Source: Candidatus Nomurabacteria bacterium (GTDB lineage: Bacteria > Patescibacteriota > Minisyncoccia > Phycocordibacterales > UBA10002). From it: a stretch of 39,637 nt of DNA. Location: contig CALRDB010000005.1 of NCBI GenBank assembly GCA_943354745.1, forward strand, positions 1 through 39,637, written 5' to 3'. Under the pieces are notes generated by a model. It made no database searches and was not told where the DNA came from. It saw only the letters and a list, made by a program, of their open reading frames with translations. The position numbers and the translations under genes were made by a program. Positions 1 to 7,296 of this stretch are shown here, piece by piece. Position 1 is the first letter of the stretch. Every line of letters begins with the position of its first letter.

Positions 1-546
1 GGCATTATCAAAAAAGTTTCTTTGCCGTCCGAGTGGAAAGAATTCATGCTCGCTGAACTAGAAAAGGAACAAGCGAGCAGTTTCCAATCTGACGCCCTTT
101 TCGTTCAAAATCTGAAAAATCAAATCAAAAGTGTTGAGGAGACGCTAGATAGGCTTCTTGACGCTCATTTGGACAGCACAATTACGAGCGAGGAGTATTT
201 AGGCAAGAAGCAAAAGCTCCTCAACCAAAAAATTGATTTTTCAGAGAAATTGAAGGATTTTGAACGAAAAGGCAATCGCTGGCTCGAACTTTCTCGTCAA
301 TTCATTTTAGACAGTAACCAAGCCCTAATTATCGCTTCTGAAGAAAATCTCGAAGCCAAAAGAGATTTTCTTAAAAAGATTGGCTCGAACCCCCGCCTCG
401 CGTCCCGCTCGCTCTTTTTGGATTTCAAAAACCCTTGGCGAATTCTGGCGGAAACTCCAGTCGCGTCGCTTTGCGACGCTCCGCATTTTGGCGAAAACGG
501 TGATTCTATTTCTTGGCTGGGGGACAGGGAATCGAACCCCAATTAA
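1..546 (+). CDS. Serine recombinase, C-terminal part (5' end outside window)
   Basis: The frame is open from the first base, so this is the 3' end of a longer gene. What is visible is the coiled-coil and tail region typical of the C-terminal part of large serine recombinases: a helical stretch rich in E, K and L (about residues 35-90 of the visible part), then the 'W..L..FI' segment and a 'NPWRIL' segment near the end. The catalytic serine domain is not in the window. The last codons are read from the T-arm and 3' end of tRNA-Gln (stop at 544-546, inside the tRNA, which is on the other strand). This is what is expected of an integrase gene abutting its attachment site at a tRNA 3' end. The visible start ('KKVSLP', then W) resembles the recombinase at the right end of the window. 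Confidence 0.8.
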   Translation, partial: GIIKKVSLPSEWKEFMLAELEKEQASSFQSDALFVQNLKNQIKSVEETLDRLLDAHLDSTITSEEYLGKKQKLLNQKIDFSEKLKDFERKGNRWLELSRQFILDSNQALIIASEENLEAKRDFLKKIGSNPRLASRSLFLDFKNPWRILAETPVASLCDAPHFGENGDSISWLGDRESNPN

Positions 547-587
547 AGGCTTCAAAGGCCTCTGTCCTACCGTTAGACGATCCCCCA
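514..587 (-). tRNA. tRNA-Gln(UUG)
   Basis: A complete cloverleaf on the minus strand: acceptor TGGGGGA/TCCCCCA, anticodon loop CTTTGAA (anticodon TTG), T-loop TTCGATT, discriminator G and encoded CCA (514-516). The 3' half is overlapped antisense by the end of the serine recombinase gene, which marks it as the element's integration site. Confidence 0.93.
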
Positions 588-662
588 ATATGCAATTGAC
601 GCTACAAATGTACAACAAAAACCTCATCCCCACAATATTTTAGGCACTCCCCCTACCATCTA

Positions 663-692
663 TATAGGCTAATTCGTACGAATTAGCCTATA
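663..692. repeat. Perfect 30-bp palindrome, copy 1, 3' of the ArsR gene
   Basis: The sequence is a perfect palindrome centred between 677 and 678. Its inner 28 bp are identical to the palindrome at 1004-1031, so the small regulator gene between them is bracketed by two copies. It could be an operator, a transcription stop hairpin or the ends of a small mobile cassette. It has no T-tract on the minus side, so a classical terminator is less likely. Confidence 0.85.
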
Positions 693-720
693 AGGCGTAA
701 GGCTGTCGTACGCGGTCACT

Positions 721-981
721 TCAGAGAAGCGAGAGAACATGGTCAAGAGCTGGATGCTTCCTTCCTGCAAGAAAATAGTAGACTTCAATTGACTGTTGCC
801 GCTTCTCCAGCACACCCGCAGTGAACAAAACCGATAAGTGACGAGAAGTTGAGCGAAACGAAAGATTGATAGCCTCTGAAAGTTCCGTCACACTGGCCTC
901 TTTATTTTTCTTTAAAAAGTGAACGATCGCCAACCTTCTCTTATTCGCAAGTGCTCTTAATATCTTTTCAAGCTCTTTCAT
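721..981 (-). CDS. ArsR-family winged-helix regulator
   Basis: An 86-aa protein that is essentially one winged helix. It starts 'MKELEKILRALANKRRLAI', a typical ArsR helix 1-2. The recognition helix follows in 'VTELSEAINLSFRSTSRHL' (about residues 30-48), then the wing 'GVLEKRQQSIEVYYFL'. No metal-binding cysteine motif of the ArsR/SmtB type is visible, so the ligand is unknown. It is short even for the family (commonly 90-120 aa). A possible -10 box (TATGAT) lies 9 bases before the start codon, directly beside the 42-bp palindrome at 997-1038, so autoregulation through that site is plausible (inference). It is downstream of dnaX on the same strand. Confidence 0.85.
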   Translation of the reverse strand: MKELEKILRALANKRRLAIVHFLKKNKEASVTELSEAINLSFRSTSRHLSVLFTAGVLEKRQQSIEVYYFLAGRKHPALDHVLSLL

Positions 982-996
982 ATTCGCCTAATCATA

Positions 997-1038
997 CCAC
1001 TCCATAGGCTAATTCGTACGAATTAGCCTATGGAGTGG
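997..1038. promoter_or_regulatory. Perfect 42-bp palindrome, copy 2, in front of the ArsR gene
   Basis: A perfect palindrome centred between 1017 and 1018. It shares its inner 28 bp with 663-692 and adds CCACTC/GAGTGG arms. It sits 16 bases upstream of the ArsR start, covering the expected -35 region, so an operator role is the simplest reading. It also lies just after the end of dnaX transcription. Confidence 0.75.
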
Positions 1039-1121
1039 GTAGCATGTTAGTTTGTACCAGAGCAAAAAACTAATGAGCATCTGTTGCGAAACGATTCACT
1101 GCAAATAACGTTCTTGTACAC

Positions 1122-2162
1122 TTAGACCGTCAGCTTTATGATCGCAAGTTCAAGCGGAAGATGCGAAAGCGCTGCGTAACCGATGAGGTCGTAGACATTG
1201 AGGAATTCAAGAAGTACCGCCGAGGTGATACGAGAGTCTTTCGTTACAGAAAGTTTTTTCAAAAAATCGAAATCTTCCGCCGACACTTCGTTCTGTATCC
1301 CCTTTTCCATATCAGGAGCATTGCGGAGAAGAAGCACAAACCGAAGTTTTGCCAGTAAGAGTTTCGCAAACACTTTGATATCGATATTTTGCTCCACGGC
1401 CTTCCCTATCGCGATTAAGCCAGCTGAAGTATCCTTCTTTTCTAGTGCCTCGATAACTTCGTTGACAAGTGTCCCTTTTGGTGATCCCGTAATCTTCTCT
1501 ACTTCAGCCAATGTTATTTTTTTATCCGAAGAAGACCCCATCGCTTTCTGTAATATTCCATGGGCATCTCTATATGAGCCATCAGCGAGAAGCGCGATCA
1601 GTTCTGCCGCTGGAGATTCGATAGTAAAACCTTCCTTCTTCGAAATACGCTCCGCCGCCTCCTTTAGAATTTTCTGCGAGGGACGTTTAAAGGTAAAGGT
1701 TTGACAGCGGGAAATAATGGTGTCCGGAACCTTTTCAAGCTCTGTAGTGGCCAAAATAAAGATGACATGTGCGGGTGGTTCCTCAAGAGTCTTCAGGAGC
1801 GCGTTAAACGCTTCCTTCGTCAGCATGTGCACTTCATCAATAATATAGACTTTGTACTTTGACTCAAAGGGTGTTGCGGTCACTCCTTCTCGTAGTAGGC
1901 GAATATCGTCAATACCACGGTTTGATGCGGCATCTATTTCATAGAGATCGGAGTCGGTAGTACCAAGCGCTTTGGCGAGAATGCGCGCCACAGAGGTCTT
2001 GCCCGTGCCGCGCGAGCCAGAAAAAAGATAGGCATGAGAAACGCGATCAAGTTTTATAGCTCCCTCCAGAGCCTCCACTACATGGTTCTGTCCAAGCACA
2101 TCTTTAAAAATTTGTGGTCTGTATTTTCTATACAGCACATTACTATCGTGATCGTTTGACAT
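1122..2162 (-). CDS. dnaX: DNA polymerase III subunit gamma/tau
   Basis: The clamp-loader ATPase of replication. It has Walker A 'GSRGTGKT' at residues 49-56, Walker B 'IIDEVH' at 107-112 and the arginine-finger 'SRC' at 151-153, followed by the helical collar domain. At 346 aa it is gamma-like, with no tau extension (E. coli tau is 643 aa). The zinc-binding module that normally follows the first helix after Walker A (four cysteines) is missing: the sequence goes from 'LAKALG' through six residues straight to 'EIDAASN'. A -10 box (TATACT, 2169-2174) ends 6 bases before the ATG, which points to a leaderless transcript. It follows the terminator of the small zinc-finger gene. Confidence 0.95.
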   Translation of the reverse strand: MSNDHDSNVLYRKYRPQIFKDVLGQNHVVEALEGAIKLDRVSHAYLFSGSRGTGKTSVARILAKALGTTDSDLYEIDAASNRGIDDIRLLREGVTATPFESKYKVYIIDEVHMLTKEAFNALLKTLEEPPAHVIFILATTELEKVPDTIISRCQTFTFKRPSQKILKEAAERISKKEGFTIESPAAELIALLADGSYRDAHGILQKAMGSSSDKKITLAEVEKITGSPKGTLVNEVIEALEKKDTSAGLIAIGKAVEQNIDIKVFAKLLLAKLRFVLLLRNAPDMEKGIQNEVSAEDFDFLKKLSVTKDSRITSAVLLEFLNVYDLIGYAALSHLPLELAIIKLTV

Positions 2163-2168
2163 AGGAAT

Positions 2169-2174
2169 AGTATA
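2169..2174 (-). promoter_or_regulatory. -10 box of dnaX (leaderless)
   Basis: TATACT on the minus strand, 6 bases from the dnaX ATG at 2162. Transcription would start at or next to the A of the start codon. The -35 region is T-rich with no clear consensus box. Confidence 0.6.
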
Positions 2175-2200
2175 ACGAATTGTTTAAGAAAAAACGAGGA

Positions 2201-2229
2201 AAAAAAGGCACGCCGGTTATCCAGCGTGC
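2201..2229 (-). terminator. Rho-independent terminator of the zinc-finger gene
   Basis: On the minus strand a GCACGC/GCGTGC stem (2208-2213 with 2224-2229) is followed by a run of six T (2201-2206). It ends transcription after the small zinc-finger gene and before the dnaX promoter. Confidence 0.75.
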
Positions 2230-2247
2230 GTGAAGCGCGAGGCGCTA

Positions 2248-2466
2248 TCAGAGAATAGTCGCCGCAAGTTTAACGAGAGCCTCTCGAGCCTCGGGAATAT
2301 CTACCCCCAAGAGGACAAGGTGAGGTCGAATGAGATCTGACCGACATTGTAAAAATTCACTTTTGCAGACACTGGAGCAGAAGGTAAAGGTTTTCGCAAT
2401 CCACACGGCCTCATCAGTGTGGAACATCCGGGAACAATTGGGATTATCGCACTTTGAGATTGACAT
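2248..2466 (-). CDS. Small zinc-finger protein (FCS/MYM-like), unknown role
   Basis: A 72-aa protein starting 'MSISKCDNPNCSRMF'. Two cysteine pairs, C-x4-C near residues 6-11 and C-x3-C in 'FCSSVC', suggest a treble-clef type zinc finger; the C-terminal half is helical. The frame stays open upstream to an ATG at 2577, but a -10-like TATACT lies inside those first codons, so the internal ATG at 2466 with a leader of about 95 bases fits better. No Shine-Dalgarno sequence is seen. It lies between the candidate RNA locus and dnaX, has its own terminator at 2201-2229, and I know of no function. Confidence 0.6.
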   Translation of the reverse strand: MSISKCDNPNCSRMFHTDEAVWIAKTFTFCSSVCKSEFLQCRSDLIRPHLVLLGVDIPEAREALVKLAATIL

Positions 2467-2631
2467 GAGGAAAGGGTGTGCAGGTTGTTGTTTCAGTGAG
2501 TATGGGTGCCGATGTAATGCTACGGTAGTTTTAAAAATGTGCAAATAACTACACTGTGGATAACTTTTAGTATACATCGCATGAAACTAAACTAAAAGGC
2601 ACATAACCATACTTCCAAAAAAAGCAAAAGA

Positions 2632-2686
2632 AAACAGAGGACGTTCGGTGTTGGTCGTGAAAGTAAGACCCGAACGCCCCCTGTTT
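2632..2686 (-). terminator. Long hairpin with T-rich tail
   Basis: Arms AAACAG/CTGTTT and CGTTCGG/CCGAACG enclose a loop of about 20 bases. On the minus strand a T-rich stretch follows. It probably ends the candidate RNA, or acts as an attenuator in front of the zinc-finger gene. Confidence 0.5.
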
Positions 2687-2841
2687 AAGCTAACCGAATT
2701 GACTGGGAAATCTCATATTCCCTTCCTTTCTGGTAGCGTCCACAAGAGAACGAGCGTTACATAACAAAGTTGGTTTTGTTATGCTGAGTGCGCCTAGGAG
2801 AAAGCGACGAGGTGGGAACAATCGTCTCTTTTTTGCTACCT
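2632..2841 (-). ncRNA. Candidate structured RNA or leader RNA downstream of dus
   Basis: On the minus strand a good promoter (2847-2874) opens about 200 bases with no convincing gene. The RNA would contain several stems: GGTAGC (2835-2840) with GCTACC (2732-2737) closing a domain; GACGA/TCGTC inside it; a perfect 9-bp hairpin at 2760-2783; and a final long hairpin (2632-2686) followed by T-rich sequence, like a terminator. A tiny frame 'MRFPSQFG' with a good GGAAGGG ribosome site lies just before the last hairpin, so a leader-peptide attenuator for the zinc-finger gene is an alternative. It does not match RNase P RNA, tmRNA or SRP RNA as I know them. Confidence 0.45.
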
Positions 2842-2846
2842 TCGAG

Positions 2847-2874
2847 AGTATAGCAGGTGCCTGCAAAATTTCAA
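2847..2874 (-). promoter_or_regulatory. Promoter of the candidate RNA
   Basis: TTGAAA (2869-2874), a 16-base spacer and TATACT (2847-2852) on the minus strand. The -35 box overlaps the stop codon of dus, so this is an internal start after the gene. Confidence 0.6.
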
Positions 2875-3839
2875 CTTGATGCAAGCGGTGTGACGATATG
2901 ACCAACCTCTGTTGCCGATTCGGTTTCCATGAGTTTGACTCGGAGATCCTTTGCTCCTTCAAACCCTTCAACATACGCCTTAAAATGCTTCTTCATAATC
3001 GCGAAGTTTTTGTGCTCACCAAGCAGATCCTCGAACAGTTTTGTATGCTCCACCAGAACTTCCAACCTTTTTTTTACATCATACATCTTAAATTCTGAGT
3101 CTCCTCTTTGCCGAGCAAAAAGAAATGGATTACCGAAAATGGCGCGACCGAGCATGACGCCGTCCGCACCGGTTTCTCTTACTTTTTGGCGTGCGTCGGC
3201 AAGGTCCTTTACGTCACCGTTGCCGAGAATTAGTGTTCCACTCTTGAGTTCGTCCCGAATCTCCACTGCACGCTTGACCCGTTCCCACCTTGCGGGAACC
3301 TTCGACATCTCCTTTCGTGTGCGTGCATGAATCGTAATCGCGACCGGTTTTTCCACTAAGAGTTCAGGTAACCACTCCTCCAAAATATCCTTGTTGTATC
3401 CGAGACGCGTCTTAATGGATACCGGTAGGCCTGACCCCTCCCTCGCAGCCCGAATAAGCTCTTTCGCCAGCCGTGGATTTTTTATGAGGCACGCTCCCGC
3501 ACCCGACTTCTCAATGGAGCGGTCTGGACAGCCCATGTTAATGTCGAGTCCGTCGAACCCAAGCTCTTTGACCAGCTTTGCCGCTTCAAACATTTTTTCC
3601 GGATTACCGGAGAAGAGCTGCGCCACGATAGGCCGCTCGCTTTCTGAGTACATTAAATCCACGAGAAGATTTTTCTGTCCCACGCTCATGAGGCCGTCCG
3701 CCGATGTAAATTCAGTGAACATAACGTCTGGTTTGCCGTATTTGGCAATGATACGCCTAAAAGCCGCGTCGGTTACATTGGCCATCGGCGCCAACACCAT
3801 TATTGGCTTCCTTAGTTTTCCCCAAAATCCCATTTCCAT
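2871..3839 (-). CDS. dus: tRNA-dihydrouridine synthase
   Basis: An FMN-dependent enzyme that reduces uridines in the tRNA D-loop. At 322 aa it has the usual length. The N-terminal TIM barrel starts 'LAPMANVTDAAFR'. The catalytic cysteine is C104 in 'NMGCP', and FMN/phosphate-binding 'GNGDV' and 'GADGVMLGRAIFGNP' follow. The C-terminal helical RNA-binding part closes the protein. A promoter on the minus strand (TACAGT at 3848-3853) ends 8 bases before the ATG, so the mRNA would be leaderless or nearly so; M3 at 3833 is an alternative start. It is divergent from the gene at 3959. Confidence 0.93.
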   Translation of the reverse strand: MEMGFWGKLRKPIMVLAPMANVTDAAFRRIIAKYGKPDVMFTEFTSADGLMSVGQKNLLVDLMYSESERPIVAQLFSGNPEKMFEAAKLVKELGFDGLDINMGCPDRSIEKSGAGACLIKNPRLAKELIRAAREGSGLPVSIKTRLGYNKDILEEWLPELLVEKPVAITIHARTRKEMSKVPARWERVKRAVEIRDELKSGTLILGNGDVKDLADARQKVRETGADGVMLGRAIFGNPFLFARQRGDSEFKMYDVKKRLEVLVEHTKLFEDLLGEHKNFAIMKKHFKAYVEGFEGAKDLRVKLMETESATEVGHIVTPLASS

Positions 3840-3847
3840 ATCACGCT

Positions 3848-3898
3848 ACTGTAGCATTTTTCCCAAATATTGACAAAATGCTCTTTTCATTCTATTGT
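3848..3898. promoter_or_regulatory. Overlapping divergent promoters for dus and the gene at 3959
   Basis: Plus strand: TTGACA (3870-3875), 17-base spacer, TATTGT (3893-3898). Minus strand: TTGTCA (3871-3876), 17-base spacer, TACAGT (3848-3853). The two -35 boxes lie on the same seven bases, so the two promoters should exclude each other. Confidence 0.7.
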
Positions 3899-3958
3899 TA
3901 TCTCGGCTTTCCATACATTCTGGAAAGATAGATCAACCTAGAAAAATCATCAGATTCT

Positions 3959-4381
3959 ATGAAAATTAACAGTCCTTTGATTGTCTCGCTCCTTATTGTG
4001 CAGTTGCTAGTTACCATTGTCTCTCAAGTCGACCTCCGACAAAAGATGGGGGAAACTGAGACACACCTCAAGATGTCGGTTATCCAAAACGGTTTCCAAA
4101 ACAGCATGGATAGCGAGAAAATTCGGCGACTCGGAGGAACGCTTGTCGCTAAACAAACAGGTAGCGTCATGTACTTTAGAGCGATGACAAACCCCGGGCC
4201 TGGTGGTGGGGAACGAGTACCCGTGCCTATTGTCTCCATGACCAACGTCATGACGGCCATTCTGCAGACAACAAAACGGATGGGACCGAATTACGTCCCG
4301 CTGGCGGTTACTCCAGAGTACGGCTTCTACGACGGGGAATGGGCGCTTATGGGCGCTATAGTGACCTTAAACGCTCCCTAA
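3959..4381 (+). CDS. Small exported or anchored protein, unknown
   Basis: A 140-aa protein beginning 'MKINSPLIVSLLIVQLLV', a hydrophobic segment preceded by one lysine, which reads as a signal peptide or N-terminal anchor. The rest is soluble, with a glycine/proline turn 'NPGPGGGERVPVP' around residue 80 and an aromatic C-terminal part 'YGFYDGEWALMG'. I do not recognise the family. It is a single-gene unit: its own TTGACA promoter with a leader of about 55 bases, and a strong terminator at 4393-4424. Confidence 0.7.
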   Translation: MKINSPLIVSLLIVQLLVTIVSQVDLRQKMGETETHLKMSVIQNGFQNSMDSEKIRRLGGTLVAKQTGSVMYFRAMTNPGPGGGERVPVPIVSMTNVMTAILQTTKRMGPNYVPLAVTPEYGFYDGEWALMGAIVTLNAP

Positions 4382-4392
4382 GTAAAATTGTG

Positions 4393-4424
4393 CGGGGTTG
4401 GACTTCTTCCAGCCCCGTTTTTTT
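4393..4424 (+). terminator. Rho-independent terminator
   Basis: A CGGGGTTGG/CCAGCCCCG stem with a seven-base loop, followed by seven T. It ends the gene at 3959 and lies against the 3' end of the Clp-like gene on the other strand. Confidence 0.9.
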
Positions 4425-6882
4425 ATGTAAGCTCCGCACCAGTCAGCTCCACCTTTGACCCTGCCCCGATTTCCCCACGAAGCATTTTCTCAGCAATTAC
4501 CTGCTCCACCTTCTCCTGAATCGCGCGGTTCATCGGGCGGGCGCCGAACTTCGGGTCCTGTCCGACAGATACAAGGTAGTCGAGTAGCGCGTCGGTGATG
4601 ACAAACTCCAATCCTTTTTCCTTCAAACGAACTGCTAATTTCTTGAGTTGGAGCCTCGCAATGGTTCGTACATCCTGCTTCGTAAGCGAATGAAAGAGGA
4701 CAACACCGTCAAACCGGTTGAGTAGTTCTGGCTTGAAGATGGCGCGATTAATAATTTCCGTTAAAACAATATCCTTACTGAGTTCTTTACCCTCTTGTTC
4801 CGCTTTCCAAATTACATCACTTCCAGCATTTGATGTAGCGATAACGATAAGATTTCGAGCGTTGACTCTCTTCCCTACTACATCGGTGAAAAACCCTTCA
4901 TCAAGTATTTGAAGAAACAGATCGTGTACCTGCTTGTTTGTTTTCTCAAACTCATCGAGAAGGAGGACTCCATAGGGATGTTCCCGAAGAAGCGATGCTA
5001 GGATTCCAGGCCTACCACTCTCGAAAGTACCAATAAGACGCGGGAGAGCATCTTCGCTTTGGTATTCAGACATATCAAGGCGTATTACTGACTTCTCATC
5101 ACCAAAGAAAACTTGTGCCAGGGCTTTTGTCGTCTCCGTCTTCCCTACGCCGGTAGGCCCAAGGAAAAGAAAAGATCCCATCGGACGGTTTGGTGAGCTG
5201 ATACCCGAACGTGCACGGCGAAGCGCACCAGAAATAGCCTTAACGGCTTCGTCCTGCCCAACAATGCGCTCATGGAGCGTCTCTTCAAGCTTGAGGAGTT
5301 TAGTGCGTTCCTCTCCCTTCGCCTCCGAGACAGCAATACCCGTCTTCTCAGAAATCAGCTCAAGAACATCTTCCCTCACAATGACACTTTTTCCAGAAGC
5401 CTTGATTTTAGGGACAAGCTCAAGTAAGAGATCTATTGCTTTATCCGGCATAATTCCTTCAAAGAAATATCGCTCGGCGCTTTCGGTAACGGTACGCAAA
5501 GCTGGATAGGTAAAAAAGACGCGACTCTTCACTTCAGAGCGTAACGCTTCATCTTCCACAAGCGGTATTGATCCGGACACGCCCGCCCCTGTTATCAGCA
5601 CGTGCTCGAAGCGTTCACGGATCTTGGGGTTCCCCTCAAACACCTGGCGAAAGGCCCCGAGCTCTACGATGGCTACAATTTGAATGCTGGCTACGGTGAG
5701 AAAAGGATCAAGTAAAGCAAGAACATCGGAATTGAGTAGTTTCGCTTCTTGATAAAATTTCTCAAAATTATCAAAGATAAAAATAATGTTCCCTGCTCGA
5801 GCCGTTTCGGAAAGAAGTCGCACAAGCTCTGTTTCAAACAGGGCTTTCTCTTTCATGGCGGTAAGGAAGGGAACGCCGTCAAAAATATACATCTGCTTGT
5901 GCGCGAGTGGGGGGAGCACCACACCTGAGTTAATCTTACGAGCAAGCCGTGCAAGTGGTGCAAGTTTTGGTACACCCTCTTCACCTACTAAAAGTACGTT
6001 CGACTCTCTTCCTCTTGAAAGAACACGCTCTATTTCCACTGCTTCACTCTTCCCAAACGTACCTTTACTTGAAGAGAATCCTGGATGGAGCATGAGTGGG
6101 ATTGCGTAACGTCGAAGTAACGGTATCTCACCATAGGCCCAATCCTTACCTATACCAGGGATTCGACCGAGAGTATCCTTACTCCACCAGCGAAGGTACT
6201 CTTTATACTCTTCTTCCATTCGGGAAACCCAGTCAGCAGCACCGGTAAAATCGGCGGCGTCTAATTTCTTCAAAGCAAGAAAATGTTGCAACCCCTCATC
6301 AAAAGAGAAAAGTGCTTTTGCTAGTTGTTCGAGACCAACCGCTCTTCCTTCGTCTTGCACCAGGTGAAATGTATGTGTGGATGGAACTCGGCTCTGAAGA
6401 AAGGTCGAAAGATCCGCGTTAGTAAGCCCTAATCGCATTGCGGTGATCCTGCCACACCGAGAGGAAAAAAAATCGACTATCGGTTCGTTATAGCCCCTTA
6501 GCACCACCTCGGCAACCTCAAAACGAATTGGTGGAACAACCATGCCAACTTCGGGCAACACGCTATCACTGTCCTTAAAATAGAAGGAGGCAAAAAAAGC
6601 ATACCCTAGAGCTGCAATAGCCCAAAGTCCACAGACAAGATATAAAACCGATCTAATGAACGGGGAAAAAGTAGCAGCAAAATCAGAGCCTCCTGGAAAT
6701 AGGTTGGTTAGAAACGATACTGACGGAAAAATGGAGACCCCGACCCACGCAAGAAAAAAGAGCATGGTAAGTATTCGGAGACATTTTTCAAGAGTGTGGA
6801 CGTGCGTACCCGATATCAGTTTTTCAATTCTGAGCGCCCCTTGATACACACTCGCCTCTCTTTGTAGCGATTGGTAATCCAT
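4423..6882 (-). CDS. Membrane-anchored Clp-like AAA+ ATPase with a degenerate first ATPase domain
   Basis: An 819-aa protein of the ClpA/B/C (HSP100) type. Two membrane spans lie near residues 36-61 and 76-101, then a Clp-N-like helical region (about 150-230). In the D1 AAA+ domain Walker A has become 'GEEGVPK' (300-306) and Walker B 'FIFDNFEK' (368-375), so ATP binding there is probably lost. D2 keeps Walker A 'GPTGVGKT' (575-582), Walker B 'LLLDEFEK', a sensor asparagine in 'ATSNAG', the arginine in 'ELLNRF' and 'GARPMNR'. The usual aromatic pore loop 'GYVG' in D2 is replaced by 'ESGRPG'. The start is 3 bases after the stop of the small membrane protein at 6886, so they are cotranscribed. 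A remodelling ATPase working at the membrane is the inference. Confidence 0.85.
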   Translation of the reverse strand: MDYQSLQREASVYQGALRIEKLISGTHVHTLEKCLRILTMLFFLAWVGVSIFPSVSFLTNLFPGGSDFAATFSPFIRSVLYLVCGLWAIAALGYAFFASFYFKDSDSVLPEVGMVVPPIRFEVAEVVLRGYNEPIVDFFSSRCGRITAMRLGLTNADLSTFLQSRVPSTHTFHLVQDEGRAVGLEQLAKALFSFDEGLQHFLALKKLDAADFTGAADWVSRMEEEYKEYLRWWSKDTLGRIPGIGKDWAYGEIPLLRRYAIPLMLHPGFSSSKGTFGKSEAVEIERVLSRGRESNVLLVGEEGVPKLAPLARLARKINSGVVLPPLAHKQMYIFDGVPFLTAMKEKALFETELVRLLSETARAGNIIFIFDNFEKFYQEAKLLNSDVLALLDPFLTVASIQIVAIVELGAFRQVFEGNPKIRERFEHVLITGAGVSGSIPLVEDEALRSEVKSRVFFTYPALRTVTESAERYFFEGIMPDKAIDLLLELVPKIKASGKSVIVREDVLELISEKTGIAVSEAKGEERTKLLKLEETLHERIVGQDEAVKAISGALRRARSGISSPNRPMGSFLFLGPTGVGKTETTKALAQVFFGDEKSVIRLDMSEYQSEDALPRLIGTFESGRPGILASLLREHPYGVLLLDEFEKTNKQVHDLFLQILDEGFFTDVVGKRVNARNLIVIATSNAGSDVIWKAEQEGKELSKDIVLTEIINRAIFKPELLNRFDGVVLFHSLTKQDVRTIARLQLKKLAVRLKEKGLEFVITDALLDYLVSVGQDPKFGARPMNRAIQEKVEQVIAEKMLRGEIGAGSKVELTGAELT

Positions 6883-6885
6883 AAT

Positions 6886-7272
6886 TTAAAACTTAAGTAG
6901 CCCCATGACACCTCTTACGAGGAGTACGCCAATAACGAAGGGGAGGGTGGGCCACAGAAGTAGAAAAAGTACAAAAAACACGGTAAAGAAGAAGAGTGTG
7001 ATTACTCCAAGAAGAATGATGAAGAGTCGAGCAACGAAACCGACACCTCGTAGCATGATATTCATAATGAACCCCCCCAGCATCGCTTCTCCACCCTTAC
7101 CTCCGCGGTCGTGCATTCTGTGTAATGGAGAAAAGAGTGTGGAGAGAAAAAGTCTGATTGAGAAAAAATGGGACAAAAACCAGAAAAAATTCCGATACAA
7201 TCGAAAAAGGTCCACCCAGGCAGTAGTGTAGTGCCAGAAAAAATATGCCAAGGGTAATTGAAAAAATATCAT
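6886..7272 (-). CDS. Small polytopic membrane protein, partner of the Clp-like ATPase
   Basis: A 128-aa, very hydrophobic protein with aromatic-rich N-terminal spans ('FFQLPLAYFFWHY', 'FFWFLSHFFSI'), a short charged loop 'HRMHDRGGKGG' near residue 55, and two more spans in the C-terminal half. I recognise no enzyme motif. It lies 24 bases after ftsQ and 3 bases before the Clp-like gene on the same strand, so an accessory role for the membrane ATPase is the simplest guess. Confidence 0.65.
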   Translation of the reverse strand: MIFFQLPLAYFFWHYTTAWVDLFRLYRNFFWFLSHFFSIRLFLSTLFSPLHRMHDRGGKGGEAMLGGFIMNIMLRGVGFVARLFIILLGVITLFFFTVFFVLFLLLWPTLPFVIGVLLVRGVMGLLKF

Positions 7273-7296
7273 ACCTAGTTGAGAAAATACGAATCG

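Noticed and set aside
2690..2974. A 94-aa frame on the minus strand overlapping the end of dus
   Set aside because: It covers the structured RNA region and starts inside dus; its composition is not protein-like. Only its last eight codons have a plausible ribosome site and are noted as a possible leader peptide.
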